From the NCBI GenBank assembly GCA_009746045.1, contig RPFO01001049.1, forward strand, positions 1 to 52,500: 52,500 nucleotides of DNA, given 5' to 3'. This DNA comes from Mesostigma viride. Lineage: Eukaryota; Streptophyta; Mesostigmatophyceae; Mesostigmatales; Mesostigmataceae. The notes below the pieces were generated by a model. The model did no database searches. It worked only from the letters and a program-made list of their open reading frames with translations, and was not told the DNA's origin. Numbering within the stretch: the stretch's first letter is position 1; each line of letters starts with the position of its first letter. The position numbers and the translations under genes are program-made. Below, piece by piece: positions 1 to 11,880 of this stretch.

Positions 1-514
1 TCGAGGTGCTGTCAACGAAGCGTTCAGTCTCCTGTTTTCAACGACACTAGTGAGCGCCAGGCTTGCCTCAACGACACCGGGTGGCGCCAGCTCAGGAGGG
101 ATTAACGTCATCGAAGATGGTACGTCCCTAGTTAGATTCTTTCTTTACAAGCTATGCCTTGCTGAAGGCTAGCTGGCGAGCTCGCTCTTTATCCGGAACG
201 CGCGCGTAGGGGTTTTATGTTTATATGTTGTGCCCTCTATAGGGTGTAAATGTTGTTTGGTGCCCAGGACGTGCGGAGACGGCCATTCGTTGTTTGACCG
301 CAAGGGGTCGTGGGGGTGGATACGTCTGGCTGTTGCCGACTGTGTTGACCGGTGTTTACCTCCGTGTGTGCGTATAGCCCGTGCCTGCGGAAGCCTCGGC
401 GTGTCTGTGCTACAACTCCGTGCTCTCTCTCGTTTGTTTAAGTCACTGCATTAGAGGTAGCCTGGGTTTCCCCTTTCTCTCCTGCTGCAAGCCGCTGCCA
501 GACTATGATGTAAC
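1..514 (+). promoter_or_regulatory. Leader of element A with candidate splice donor
   Basis: No long coding frame is supported here. The stretch corresponds to the 5' untranslated leader of element B. An ATG at 117-119 is followed at once by GTACGT, a good splice-donor sequence; the element B leader has ATGAGCGAG followed by GTAAGA, and the bases after both donors align (AGTTAGA, then TTCT). A splice from here to an acceptor CAG ending at 7542 would give the 3' ORF an in-frame start codon. The splicing is inferred. Confidence 0.45.
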
Positions 515-847
515 ATGCCACGACGTAAAATAAACAAGGGTGACAGTCTGGATTTCCTTACTACGCAGTAGCTCACGACGGGGATAAGGGTAGACCTGCT
601 ATATTCTACAGCTGGAAGACTTGTGAGGAGCATATTAAAGATAAGATATTGTCCCAAGGCTCTAGTGCTAAGTGGAAAGGGTTTGATAACATTACAGATG
701 CAGATAGGTTTGTTAGGGAAACAGGAACACATGCCATTGCCTGAGGGGATGCACATCACACGTGAATCGCTCCAAGCCACCCACACTCAGCAGTCAGGGG
801 AGGGACAGCAGTACAGTGACTTTCTCTCAGCTGACCATTGGCCCTAG
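515..847 (+). pseudogene. Broken viroplasmin-like (RNase H1 N-terminal type) small ORF of element A
   Basis: The conserved part lies in the frame starting at 559 and reads YYAVAHDG, then IFYSW, then a WKGFDNITDADRFV segment. This is the pattern of the Cauli_VI/RNase H1 N-terminal hybrid-binding domain (YAVA.G...GIY..W..C...V.G....F.....A..F). The likely start ATG at 515 is in a different frame and hits a stop, and a second shift occurs near 725 before the MPLPEG tail. The intact homologue is the 117-residue ORF of element B (12517-12870), which has the same tail motif MPLPEG. The domain is known to bind RNA:DNA hybrids or dsRNA; a role as an accessory nucleic-acid-binding protein is inferred. 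Confidence 0.7.
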
Positions 848-997
848 CAAGCAGTAGAGGAGACCATTACTAGGGAGTAATATTAGGTTCTATAGTTATA
901 GCTCTATAGCACGTGGTTGCTCTTTCTCTCTCTCCCTTGCTCTCTCTTCCTTCCTGGGGAGGTGTTGCCTGCAGTGTAAGGTACCGGTACGAGCACC

Positions 998-1326
998 ATG
1001 CCCACACGGTCCCAAACAAGGAACGCCAGAGATACAGAGGAAGAGACTAGAGAACGAGATCTAGAGAATACAGAGGTAGAACCGGTAGACAACCACGAGC
1101 ACGGTACAGAGGGGATAGAGGTACCACTGCACGTCCAAGCAGGGACAGATACAGGTGAGGTCATGGAGAGACCTGCGGAAGGCTCCTCACGATCCAGAGA
1201 TCAGAACCCTAGGTTCCCAGCGGATGGGGACAATCTAGACGCCTTAACAAGGCAGGGAGATGACAGGAACGACCGAGAGAGGCTCCAAGACTACTCGCAG
1301 CAGCAGCAGCAACAGCAGCTACAGCA

Positions 1327-1376
<50 letters not shown>

Positions 1377-1386
1377 CGCAGCAGCA

Positions 1387-1421
<35 letters not shown>

Positions 1422-3324
1422 GGTCAACACAGCAGCAATTAATGGCAACAGCAGCAACCCCGGATGCAGCAGCAACAACCCCAGACGAGATCGACCACAA
1501 TGGCTACCACCTGATCCAGAGCAGCAGAGAGACGAGAATGAAGATACCCTGCACTACCGCCGTCAGCAGCCAGTCACCGGGCGGCCAACGCATCCTTGGG
1601 CAGGTCGGGGGCGGCCCCAAGGACCTCCACCGGGCCCCCCACACCGGGGCAGACGCAGAGTGTCCTTCGGCAGCACGTCCCTGTTACCCACGGCGCTATG
1701 GTATTCGGACGAGGAAGGGGAGGCCCCAGATGGCGAGCTCGATGACCTGGAAGGGACTAATGAGACGGACGAGGGAACTGTCACGCAGGGCCCGCCTGTT
1801 GGTACTCATAGACCTCGGACCAGCCCAGGGGAGAACAGAAGCAGTGTCACTGCCCGAGACGAGGAGATTCATACGCCCGTCCAGCGTCCGGTACCCCAGC
1901 CGCAGCGTCTACGGGCGCTTGACAGTAGCGTGGTCCCTTCGCCCGCGGCCGTCGGTAACCTGAATTTCAGCAGGGTGGCACTGGATGACCCGGGGTACGA
2001 ACACCCCTCGTCGGTACAGGTGCGCCGGACACACGGCACACCGGACATATCCGGATCTCTCCCGCGGTCGCAGCCTCCAGCATTCGGCTCCATCTCCTAC
2101 AGAGAGGTCGGTGGGCCTAAGCTTAACACGATAAAGGCCCCACCGATGCCTACCTTCAAGAATGTACCCAAGCTGCACGCGGATATGAAGCCGCGAGAGG
2201 TCGACGAATGGGGACGCATGTGGCAACAGCAGTATACCGTTTGGTGCAATCACAACAGCTGGGAACTGGCCACCTGTGATTTGATCCCACATGTGGTCAA
2301 CACCTGCATGGACCCCTCGGTGGTGAGCATCCTGAACTGTGAGAGCATCGCATCCCAGTCATACCCGCAAACCGTGGAGGAGCTGATGGACCGGGTGCGC
2401 CGCAAGCTGATACCCCCAGACGCGGAGCTCCACGAGCGGATCGCTTTCGGCAAGCTGCGCCAGGGGACCACCCCATATCGCGAGTTTCTGTCCAAGTTTG
2501 AGTCCAGCGCCGCTTATCTAACCGACATGACCTGGTACGAGTACAAGATCAGATTCATCGAGGCGCTCAGCCCCGAGCTGCAGGACGAGGTATTCAAACA
2601 CTACGCTGAGGTCCCCTGGAAGGAGTGGGACATCCTGAATATCCAGAGATACCTTCTGCAGGTGGCCGACGTGGTGGCTCGCGGCGCGCGCACCCTCGGT
2701 GCGCCGTTTCTTCAGGTCAGCTCCCCCGCGACGGGTGAACCAGATGTACTCTACGATTTCGCCGGCGAGGAGGAGGAGGAGTACCTCGACGACCCTGACG
2801 AGGCTACACTGACCTGGCGTCAACGCGATCGACGCTAGCAAGGCGCGCTGCTTCATGTGCAGCGAGGTGGGGCACCTCAAGCGCGACTGCCCCAAGCTCC
2901 GGGGCAAGAACGCCAGTCGTGGGACAGGAGAGGGACACCCAGTGTTCGTTTCTCCGGCCCGGCCTTCGGCAGCCGCCCCGACTCCTCCGGTCCTCGGGAC
3001 CGACCCCGCAACGCGGGTGAGCGTGCGGCTCGCCTGCAGCACGCCAGACAGGTCCCGACGCAGTACCAGCAGCCGCGACCACCCGCGACCAGCTCTACCA
3101 AGGGTGTGTTGCGTGCGGTCAACGAGATGGAGGCGCGGCGACAGTCCTCCTCTTCCGGCCAAACGCAGGCAGTGGCTGGCTACGAGTACGACGACGAGGA
3201 GGGGGCTGACGAAGAGGAGGAGGGGGGGAAGAGGGCGGGTGGTCGGGCGAGGCGGCCTCCCGTCCCACCGCTCCTCGGGAGTAGTAGCCCTGCCCATGGG
3301 CTTGGGTCCCGGGGTAGGGGATAG
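998..3324 (+). pseudogene. gag: gag of element A, frameshifted
   Basis: The N-terminal part starts at ATG 998 and contains a long polyglutamine tract. The core (from about 2110) is a retrotransposon gag domain, with DEWGRMWQQQYTVW and a helical block up to YLLQVADVV, closely matching element B. A CCHC zinc knuckle CFMCSEVGHLKRDC lies at 2849-2890, in a frame different from the core, and the C-terminal acidic tail returns to the core frame and stops at 3324. Shifts occur near 1440-1580, near 2819 and again after the knuckle. Gag would form the particle and package RNA through the knuckle; this copy cannot do so without repair. Confidence 0.85.
1297..1437 (+). repeat. CAG/CAA microsatellite coding polyglutamine
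   Basis: An uninterrupted run of CAG and CAA codons in the gag N-terminus of element A encodes over 40 glutamines with a few interruptions. Element B has a related Q-rich block (13280-13450) built from an SPQRQ-type repeat. Slippage here is a likely source of the nearby frame change. Confidence 0.9.
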
Positions 3325-6300
3325 GATAGAAAAATCAGATGGTAGCCCAGACGCGGAGTCAACTAGAGTAGAGGTAGACGTCAATAACGTGGCCGCAGAC
3401 GCGTCCTCCCAACCGGCGGCGCGTGCATCTCAAGGAGATTCGCGGCATCTGTTTCTTTTCAGCGGAGGGTTATTGGTCCCTCCCACCGTCCTTGATCCGT
3501 ATTTGAAGGAGAAAACGATCATGGACGTGAAGTTCCTGGTCGACACCGGCGCCTCCACGTCCTTCATCAACGAGGCCCTGGTGCGTCGGCTGGGCCTGGT
3601 ACCCCGGCCTCACACCACGGCAGTCTATGTCACCTACTCAGACGGTCGGCGACACCAATCGCCGGGCCTAGCAGACATCAAGGGTGTGCTGCAGGGCACG
3701 CCGGTGGACCTGGTGGCGACTATTGCGCCGCTGGGCGCTGCCGACATCATCATTGGAGTGGACTGGCTGGACAAGCAGGATGTGGACATCAGTGTGCGCC
3801 GGCGGGTAGTTTGGTTTCCGGATGGTTCATTCTGGTGCCCTGACAGCGAGTATAGGGCACAGGCCGCGGAGGTCCATAACATTACACACGAGCGCTCGGC
3901 GGACGGGCCTCGACCAGCGTCCCAGATCCTGATGAGTAGCAAGACGCTGGCGCGCCAGCTTCGGAAGGGCAAGGAGTACGCGATGTATCGCATAGACCTG
4001 GATAGCACTCAGGCTCTGCTTAACGAGATTGGTGCCGGATTCACACCGGATGAGCTGGCGCGGTTCAATGCCGTCCTGGAGAAGCGCACTACCCTTTTTG
4101 CGGATCGCACCCCCCAGTTCCCTCCCAATCGATCGGTGTTGCACCGTGTCCAGCTCCAGGAGGGTTCCGGTCCTACCGTGTCTCCCATGTACCGCATGGG
4201 CCCAGTCGAGCTGGTGGAGCTCAAGAAGATCCTCATTTCACTGCTCGACGCTGGGCTCATTGAACCCAGCAACAGCCCCTTCTCAGCGGGCGTGCTGCTC
4301 GTTCCCAAGCCAGGAGGCAAGTGGCGTCTGGTGACGGATTACCGGAAGCTGAACGCCATCACCGTCAAGTCCCGGTATCCTCTACCGCGGATCGACGACA
4401 TCTTCAACCGTGTCCAGGGGGCCACGTGTTTCACCGTCATCGACTGTGCGGACGGGTTTTGGCAGCTGCGCATCGCGCCAGAAGACTGCCACAAGACCGC
4501 GTTCGCTACGCCCTTCGGTCACTATCAGTTTCGGGTGGCGGCAATGGGGCTGTGCAATTCGCCGGCGTCCTTCCAGATGCTGATGAATGATATCCTCCGT
4601 CCGGTGATGGGCACAGCCCACTTGCCGCAGGTCTCCCAGGACCTGGCGGACCCGCAGAAGGGGGCGCGCCCGCCCTGGACCTACAAGCGCACGTGCGCGC
4701 TGGCGTATCTGGACGACATCCTGGTGTACTCCAAGACGTTCGAGGAGCACCTAGAGGATGTGGACGCCGTGCTGCAGATCATGGAGGATGAGCACCTTTC
4801 GGCGCGGAAAGCCAAGGTGCGCGCCGGCCGCTGCGTGCCGTTTCTGGGCCATACCTTGTCCGCGACGGCATCGCGACCGACCCGAGAAGATCGAGTCCGT
4901 CCAGCAATGGCCTGTCCCTACGGACGTGAAGGGGGTGCGCAGCTTCCTGGGATTGGCATCTTACTACCGACGGTTCATCCCGCGGTTTGCCACCATCGCC
5001 GCCCCGATCAACGCTCTTCTCAAGAAGGGTACCCCGTTCCTCTGGGCTGAGCAGTGCCAACAGGCTTTTGAGGCGCTTAAGCGCCACCTCACCACAGCAC
5101 CAGTCCTTATCCTGCCGGACCCGGCCCTTCCTTTCGTCGTGGCTACGGACGCCAGCAAGGTGGCCATCGGGGGTGTCCTCCTGCAGGACCAAGGCAAGGG
5201 TCTTCAGCCCATCGAGTATATCTCACGCACAATGATTCCGGCGGAGCGGAATTACCCAGTGCATCAGCAGGAGCTTCTGGCAGTAGTCTACAGCTGCCAC
5301 ACGTGGCGTCACCATCTTCTGGGGGCCCAGTTTTCGGTGGCCATTAGTGAGCAGGGGGATCTCGACCCCCACCGCCTGGTGATCCACACCGACCACCGGC
5401 CGCTCACCCACCTCCTGGTGCAGCCCAACCTGACGCCCCGCCAAGCGCGGTGGATGGAGTACTTGTCACAGTTTGCGCCATTCAAGATCCAATACGTCAA
5501 GGGCGCGGACAACGTGGTGCCAGACGCCCTTTCGCGACGGGCGGACTATTGGTTCTACGAGGACATGGATGTGCTTCATACCACTTGCGTACCAGTGGCC
5601 GCCCCGGGGACCGCCTACGGCGCGGAGCCACGGTCTCCCCGGGCCCGCCACCTGTTTCATCTGGGACACACCACCAGCGATGACTTGTCACCTCTCTTGG
5701 AGGAGACGAGTGCCCACGAGGACGTGGACGCCCCCGGGGAGGGGGAGGGATCGCATATGCGCATGCCCCTTAGCCATGTGGTGCCGCCCCAGGGAATTTT
5801 TCAGCTTCAGCCGATCGGCCCGCCCACAGTCTTCTCCGAATTCGTCAACCAGGCGAGTGCGGAGACAGACCGGCCGCGGACGCGTTCACAGTCACGTCGG
5901 ACCTGGAGACGATGATCAGTCGTTTCACGGTCACGGAGGAAGCGGCGCTTGAAGCCATCCGGGCGCATCCCCAGCAGATGGGTGCCTACCCTTGCAAGTT
6001 CCAGGATGGACGCCTGTTCGTGAGTATCCAGCCGGAGGAATGGCGGCTGTATGTCCCGGAGCTTTGTAGGGCCGCCTTGCTTCACGAGCTCCACGATTCG
6101 CTTCTAGGCGGACATCAAGGAAGCCACCGTCTTTATCCTCGGGCCCGCAAACATTTCTACTGGCCAGGGATGAAGGAGTATATTGAGACATATGTGCGCC
6201 AGTGCCCCTCGTGCCAGATCATGAAGTCCAGGAACACGGGCTCGCAAGCCGTCCCCAAGACGTTACCTGATCCGATGGGTCCTTGGGATTCTATCATGAT

Positions 6301-7413
6301 GGACTTCATCGGCCCGTTCAAGAAGGCGAAGAGCGGCAACAGCATGGTCTGGTGTTCGTGGACCGCCTGACGCGCATGTGTCACTTGGCCCCGTGTCCGG
6401 CCGACCTCACTGCGGAGGAGTGCGCCAAGATATACCTGACGCACGTGTTCCGGTTCCATGGGCTCAGCCGACAGTTCATCTCCGACCGCGACAAGCTCTT
6501 CACGGCCAAATTCTGGCAGGAGTTTTCGAACGGCTGGGCACCAAGGTGTCGCTGGGCACGGCCTACCACAGTTCGTCGTCACATCTGGTGGAGCGGTTGA
6601 ACCGCACAGTGCAGAGACCATGCGACACTACACCGACGCGGTGGGCAGCAATTGGGAGGAACTTCTGGGCTTGGTGGAGTTCTCCCTGAACAATGCTCCC
6701 CAGGCCGCCCACGGATTTACCCCCTTTTTCCTCAACTCTGGCAGGCACCCTCTCACGCCTCCCGACCTGCTTATGAGCCCCGAACGGGGAGAGGATCAGG
6801 TCAAGCTGGACACACGCCAGGGGGTTGATCGCTTGCTGCAGCGGATGCACCAGGCTCATAACAGTGCAGTCCAGGGCTACCGCGCCGCGACCGAGCGGTA
6901 TCTGGAGAGGACAGCCGGCAAGCGGGATAACCGGGCGCCGTCCATTGAGGTGGGCGATTGGGTCCTGGTGGAGGGCCCACAGATCGGACGATTCTCACAC
7001 AAGGTGGAGAAGGAGCTGAAGACTAAGCTTCGTCCCATGTTCCTGGGCCCCTACAAGGTTCTCACCAAGTTTGACGACGTCATGTTCCAGGTGGACGTCC
7101 CGGTGTCATGGAACCTCACGTCCAACCGTTTCCATCGTGACCAGCTCAAGTTGTACCACCAGAACACCATTCAGGGTAGGGTCAATCCCCCGGCCCCGTT
7201 GGAGTTCAATCCGGACACAGGGGAACAGGAGGATGAGGTGGCTGCGATCGTGGGACACCGAGATGTCAAACGAGGTCGGGGGACCCAGCGACAGTACCGT
7301 GTGCGATGGCGATTCGCGCAGCATGAGTCGGAGGACTCCTGGCGCACCCCTACTGAGTTAGCGGGTTGCGCCCGCTTATGGAAGCATACAAGAAGACACA
7401 CCAGTTGCATTAA
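3325..7413 (+). pseudogene. pol: pol of element A (PR-RT-RH-IN-chromodomain), frameshifted
   Basis: The aspartic protease DTGAST is at about 3542. RT motifs include the YRMGPVE region, LVPKPGGKWRLVTDYRKLN, and YLDD at 4706-4717. RNase H has TDASKVAIGG and HTDHRPL. The integrase has an HHCC finger (HELH, then CPSC), MDFIGPF, SDRD and HLVERLN for the catalytic triad, then a GPY-type LGPYKV and a chromodomain-like end (DEVAAIVGHRD, YRVRWRF, SWRTPTEL). Breaks are near 4862-4885, 5910, 6345, 6525-6545 and 6612, all relative to element B. The last residues match B and give a stop at 7411-7413. The RT has an extra ~20 residues just before YLDD, as in B. Confidence 0.88.
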
Positions 7414-7542
7414 TAGGCGGTATAACGGTGTACGGTGTAGGGTGAGAGTGAGGTGTGAGCCGGGTACTAGGTACACGCCGACTAACGCCTTGGCTTGTGG
7501 TGTGTGGGCCGTGCAGGGGGACGCCGCGGAGGCGCTTCCCAG

Positions 7543-10019
7543 GGCCAGACTTCTGCCAGCGCCGCGGAGGCCGTAGAGGCAGGAATCCGGGTAGTAGACG
7601 GGGAGTCGAGTGAGGAAGATCTGGTGGATATGGACACGACAGATTACCCGGAGGCCCCTCTACCAGAACAGGTTGACAGGATGCAGACAGCTCGCGGAGA
7701 GCCTGCAGTCCGAAGGGGTGCTTCAAGGGCCGGGGGCTCGGGGGTGGTGGCCGGCACGAGACGTCGTCCAGACCCGGAGCCCGGACGCGCGCGCGCTGCA
7801 GCTAGTGAAGGAGCTGAATGAGGAGACATTTAACCCCCGAGTGTTCGTGCGCGACTATGGTCGGGAGGGTGACTTGGTGGAGCGGCGTCGTCGGCGCCGT
7901 AACCAGATGCCGTCAGATCTCCGCGCCGATTCCATTCTGGCGCGGGTCGGCCCCGCTAAGCTGGAGGATTTTCGATGGTTCGTGCGAAGAAATGTGGGGT
8001 TCAAGATCGAGACCCGCACGCCGAGCGCGACGGCGTGGTGGTCGGTATCGACTGGGAAACCCATGAGCGGGAGTGCCTGTGTCATGCGTGCGTGAACACG
8101 CTGGATGCAGGTCTGGTATTTCCACGGCTGTTGCTCCTCCTGATTCCACCCGAGGTGCGGAAGCATCTGGAGAACTACTTTCCTCGATACCTCCCGTTGA
8201 AGGGGCGTTGCGGGGCGAGAAGTGTATGCGCGCGGGTCAGTACTCGTTACGGCAGGCTCTGGATCGCATCGTGGCGATGGACGACGAGGACCAGGATGAT
8301 GGGAGCGAGGGTGACGACTCCGACTCTGATGACTACCCTCCCCGTCCTCTTCCTCGTCCCCTTCAAGGGATCCACCTTCTGGGGGCTCCTTGGAGGGCGG
8401 CGCAGGACATCGTCCTGTGACGCGTTTCGAGGCGCCACCGCCGGCGATGGGCTGGGGGCGCCCCTCTGGGCGAGGGTCTCGCCCGCGGTCCACGGGTTGG
8501 GGCGGAGGCAGCCAACCAGATTCTCGGCGTGCTCCAGACCGGCCTGCACGTCGGCGCTCAGCCCTCACCGTCATCGCGCTCGCGTTCCCGTTCGGACTCG
8601 GGAACGGAGGTACGCCCTGCTCGCCGAGCGTCACCACCACCTCGTCGCCCGGCGGATCGGCACTGGGAGCGCACGTGGGGGTCGGCGGTGGAATTGGAGC
8701 GAGAGTCTCGGCGACCGCGGTCGGATACGACGGGAGCTGCTCCGGCTAGGACAGAACAGCCGGCCGGGGGCGAGCCCCCGGTTGTGGCCCCCTTAGGTCC
8801 TCCGACGGATGCGGGCCAAGAGGAGCCTACCTTCCTTGTCTCCTTGGAACCACCGGAGCCTACCTTCTTAGTCTCCCTGGATCCACGTCCCCGCCCTGCA
8901 CCAGCCGGCTCATCAATGCCACGTCCTGCGGAGGGACACAGCCGGCCCACTTCGTCGGGTCGACCCTCGCACCCTTCCGCGGAGGAACCGTGCCTACACA
9001 CCATGGCAGTGACGCGACCTCGGGCCGCAGAGGGCCCCAGCGGAACGGACATTCTGGTACCAGCGGAGCCCGTGATGCGCTTGGAAGCGCTCGTAGCTGC
9101 GGTACAATCAGGACAGGACCTGATACAGCGCCTGATGGTCCAGCACGGTCGTCAAGGCGATCATTCTGCAGCCACCTCAGTGGGTTATGATGCGGCTTCC
9201 CGGGCCCCTGGGTCATCTCACGAGGAGTGGTCATTGGGGGACTTTGTACGGCCGGTACCGGGCAGAGTGGTGAGGCATGGTGGGCCAGGACCTCGCACGG
9301 AGAAGCTTTGTGTGACCTTCGAGGGACCTCCGGCTTTTCAGGTTCCCCCGGGTACGCACCTACCTGCTCCTCTGGTGTTTCACGCGGGTCCTTGGTTCGC
9401 TGTGGATCGCGGGGCTTACTGGGAACAGGTAGAGATCACCTTTCTGCCCCAGGTTCCCCTGCCCCTGCCGCAACCCGACGACCCTCGATTCCCCGCTGCG
9501 GTGGGGCATACTGTGCGGTTCGGGTCCGAAGACTGGTGGGATTGGCGATATCAGGTCGACGGGGTGGGGCACGTGGTGACGCCTCCCAAGGTGGCTCCAG
9601 CGGAGGGGAGTGTCTTTCTTAATCTGGTGGCGCCCGATATTGTAGGGGCCCGGACGGTGTCGATCAACGATGATCACGTGCGTATGGAGGTTTTCATGAT
9701 GGGGGTGCACTTTGTTCGAGAGCACCGTTGTGGGGTGGTGGATCGGTCGGCGCTGACACTCCTATTCACCCATCCCCAGTATCTCGCTGGGTTCCTGTCT
9801 CTGTGGCCCAGAGGGTCGTGGGTGGAGCTGTCCCGGCTGGGTCGGCAGAAGGTGTCCCCCTACCAAGTGGCTTTTGAGATTGACCTGTGTTCGCACCCTG
9901 GGGTGATGACTTCACAGATGACCCACGCGGGGCGTAGGGCCTCACTGAAGTCCTGTCGCAGCGACGTGCCACTAGCGGCGGACGCTAGAGTGGTTAGAAT
10001 AGTTTTTCGTGACGGATAG
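7543..10019 (+). pseudogene. 3' ORF of element A, unknown function, frameshifted
   Basis: The protein is spread over several frames: a start region with SSEEDLVDMDTTDYPE, then ETFNPRVFVRDYGREG, VGFKIETRT, CLCHACVNTLDAG, GQYSLRQALDRIV, an acidic patch and a long low-complexity Ser/Pro/Arg linker. The C-terminal half (8529-10019 frame) ends with EEWSLGDFVRPVPGR, AGPWFAVDRGAYWE, REHRCGVVDRSA and YLAGFLSLWPRGSW. Element B has the same arrangement in one open frame. I recognise no known family. No signal peptide or clear membrane anchor is visible, so calling it env would be unjustified although it sits in the env position. Confidence 0.7.
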
Positions 10020-10208
10020 CGGATTGATCCAGTCACCATCAGAGTCTTACTACTACGTCAGAGTTGGTCCTGTGTATCAACTTCTAGAGGAACTGGCATT
10101 ACTAACCTGCGGGTGAACCGAGGTTGGGACATAGTACTCTTATAGTAGCGTTGTTTTTCCAATCTAACTTGTACGGTAGGGACTACCGACCCCCATGGGG
10201 GGGAGGAG
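10020..10208 (+). other. 3' untranslated segment and polypurine tract of element A
   Basis: This is non-coding. It ends in a G-rich purine tract (GGGGGGGAGGAG, up to 10208) directly before the LTR TG, the usual plus-strand primer. Element B has the same layout with GGGAGGGGGAGGAG. Confidence 0.75.
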
Positions 10209-10792
10209 TGTTACGTCCCTGCCCTTTTGGCCGGACGTAACAATGGAATAAATTACTAAGGCTGTTTGGTCTATTGGACTTGGGTTTTATGGACCTTGGC
10301 TATTGTGTGAATTGGACTAGTTATTTTGGTCCTAGGTTGTCCTTTTAGGGGCCGGCGCTGTGGCGCCGCGCCAGTTCTGAGTCCGTCAGTAGTTCTAGGC
10401 GTGGATCCTATAGTTGAGGGTCGATGTCGGCCCGGATCCTACGTGGAATGAGTGACTCGGATTGTTCTAGGGAAATTGGCGTGTATCTGCGCCGCAACCA
10501 ACCTAGGTTAAATTGGTCCGAGGACGAGAGTCTCGTCCTCTTGGTTTAATGAATGATAAGTGCGAATACGCCTACACATTGAGCCCGGGGCATTATCCAT
10601 TTGTAATTGGTATTGCTAGCCAATATAAGTGTGAACTAATTAGCTTGGCATTAAGCCGTGATGCCAGATATCTCACGACTCACGTCGTGAAGCGCAACCT
10701 ACTTTAGGCTATCTTGAATTATTCCTAATTCCGGCAAGAAGGGTCTTTCGCTACGTAGCTCAGGCTAGGTGAGTCTGGGCAGGGACGTAACA
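10209..10792 (+). repeat. 3' LTR of element A (584 bp)
   Basis: It begins TGTTACGTCCCTG and ends CAGGGACGTAACA, a perfect 13-bp terminal inverted repeat with canonical TG...CA. The first 34 bases also fold as a hairpin (TGTTACGTCC at 10209-10218 with GGACGTAACA at 10233-10242). The following AACAATGGAATAAATTA is shared with the B LTR. A conserved palindrome lies at 10520-10540. Confidence 0.85.
10520..10540. repeat. Conserved palindrome in A LTR
   Basis: Arms GAGGACGAGA and TCTCGTCCTC are separated by one base. The identical palindrome with flanks (CCTAGGT before, TTGGTT after) is in the B 5' LTR at 11609-11629 although most of the two LTRs has diverged. Confidence 0.8.
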
Positions 10793-11194
10793 GTTTGTTG
10801 TTTACATGAAGGTCATGAAGTGTGATACTCATCCACTGCATGGTATATAGATTGCTAATTGAACTAATTACTTATTACAACCATGAACTTATTGATAGGT
10901 ATACGATTCGACCCAAAACCTTGATACAGTATGCAATAAAACGTGAACAGGATAGCACATACCAGATCAAAACCGCAGATTAATTACCTTCCTTGCTGGA
11001 GCTAGCCGGATGCCCACCTCATCGATGTAGCTGCGAGCCGCTTTCCTGGCCGTCGTCGCCAATAAAACATGTCAGCAATATATTTTACACATCTATCCGC
11101 GTACAAACGTATCGACTTATTTCCCGCCTAGTAACAGTTAGCACATGCACGGCGACCGACCTGGTCGCTGATCAAACGAGGTTGCTGCACCGAG
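10793..11194. other. Spacer between elements A and B
   Basis: About 400 bases of AT-richer DNA. I see no gene, repeat or RNA motif. It is probably the genomic site between the two insertions or an older decayed element. Confidence 0.5.
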
Positions 11195-11880
11195 TGTTGC
11201 GAACCCGACCCTTTGGAACGGGCGCAACAATGGAATAAATTATGTATTTTGGCTTGTTGTCATAGTCCGTAGGACTTTGGGATTCATTTCGGGACTTAAT
11301 TTGGGAATTGTCCCTTGGTCAGGACTTTTGTATGGAACTATGATAGTTTGTGTGATTCAGACCGGTTATTTTGGGCCTAGGTTGATGTACGAGATCTTCT
11401 AGAGCTAGTAGGCCGGTGCAGTCGCGCCGCGCTGCGTACTTTATAGCTGGTTGAGATATTGTACTCATGCGTGGATTCTGTAGCCTGGCGAGGGTCGATG
11501 TCGACCCGAGGATCTTGTGTGGACTGCATGTTTCGGAATTCTCTGGAAGGTCGGCGCCATGTCGGCGCCCCTTGCCAGCTTGGTGGCAGACCTAGGTGAA
11601 ATTGGTCCGAGGACGAGAGTCTCGTCCTCTTGGTTCGGAATAAAGTGTGTGTTATCACCTGTCTGAACCTGGGGCATAATTCCAACTGCATTTGGTGGCT
11701 CTATCCTGAATGTGGGTTGTGTAGATTAATGCAATATTAATCACCGTGAGCCGTAGCAGTGTAAATGCCGCAACTGCTCCGTTAATACCACTCCCGGAGA
11801 GTGGTGAGCAGTTGACCCAGATTTCCATATTAACCACCCTAACATAGGATCTTTCGCACGACCCGGATGGGTTCGTTACA
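11195..11880 (+). repeat. 5' LTR of element B (686 bp)
   Basis: The start TGTTGCGAACCC mirrors the end GGGTTCGTTACA, an imperfect inverted repeat with TG...CA. The left end matches the 3' LTR at 23795 exactly. A start hairpin pairs TGTTGCG (11195-11201) with CGCAACA (11223-11229). AATAAA occurs at about 11639, soon after the conserved palindrome (11609-11629), suggesting the polyadenylation region. The bases after the LTR, CTGGTTATCGGAG, only loosely resemble an initiator-Met tRNA primer site. Confidence 0.8.

Larger units (their letters stand above)
1..10792 (+). mobile_element. Ty3/gypsy chromovirus-like LTR retrotransposon A (5' LTR outside window, decayed)
   Basis: The order is leader, viroplasmin-like ORF relic, gag with zinc knuckle, protease, RT (YLDD), RNase H, integrase (HHCC, DDE), chromodomain-like tail, a further 3' ORF, purine-rich tract and 3' LTR. 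Comparison with element B aligns the first ~130 bases with B's post-LTR leader, so the 5' LTR should end just upstream of base 1. At least eight frameshifts break gag, pol and the 3' ORF, several of them not at homopolymers, so this copy is probably dead. It is the same family as B but with clearly diverged LTRs. Confidence 0.9.

Noticed and set aside
1291-1500. Polyalanine, polyserine and polycysteine frames over the CAG repeat
   Set aside because: Alternative readings of the CAG/CAA tract; the glutamine frame continues the gag N-terminus.
2518-3384. Long minus-strand frame opposite gag/pol of A
   Set aside because: Antisense shadow of GC-rich gag sequence; no domain or start context.
10520-10540. 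Hammerhead ribozyme in the LTR
   Set aside because: The hairpin lacks the CUGANGA and GAAA core motifs.
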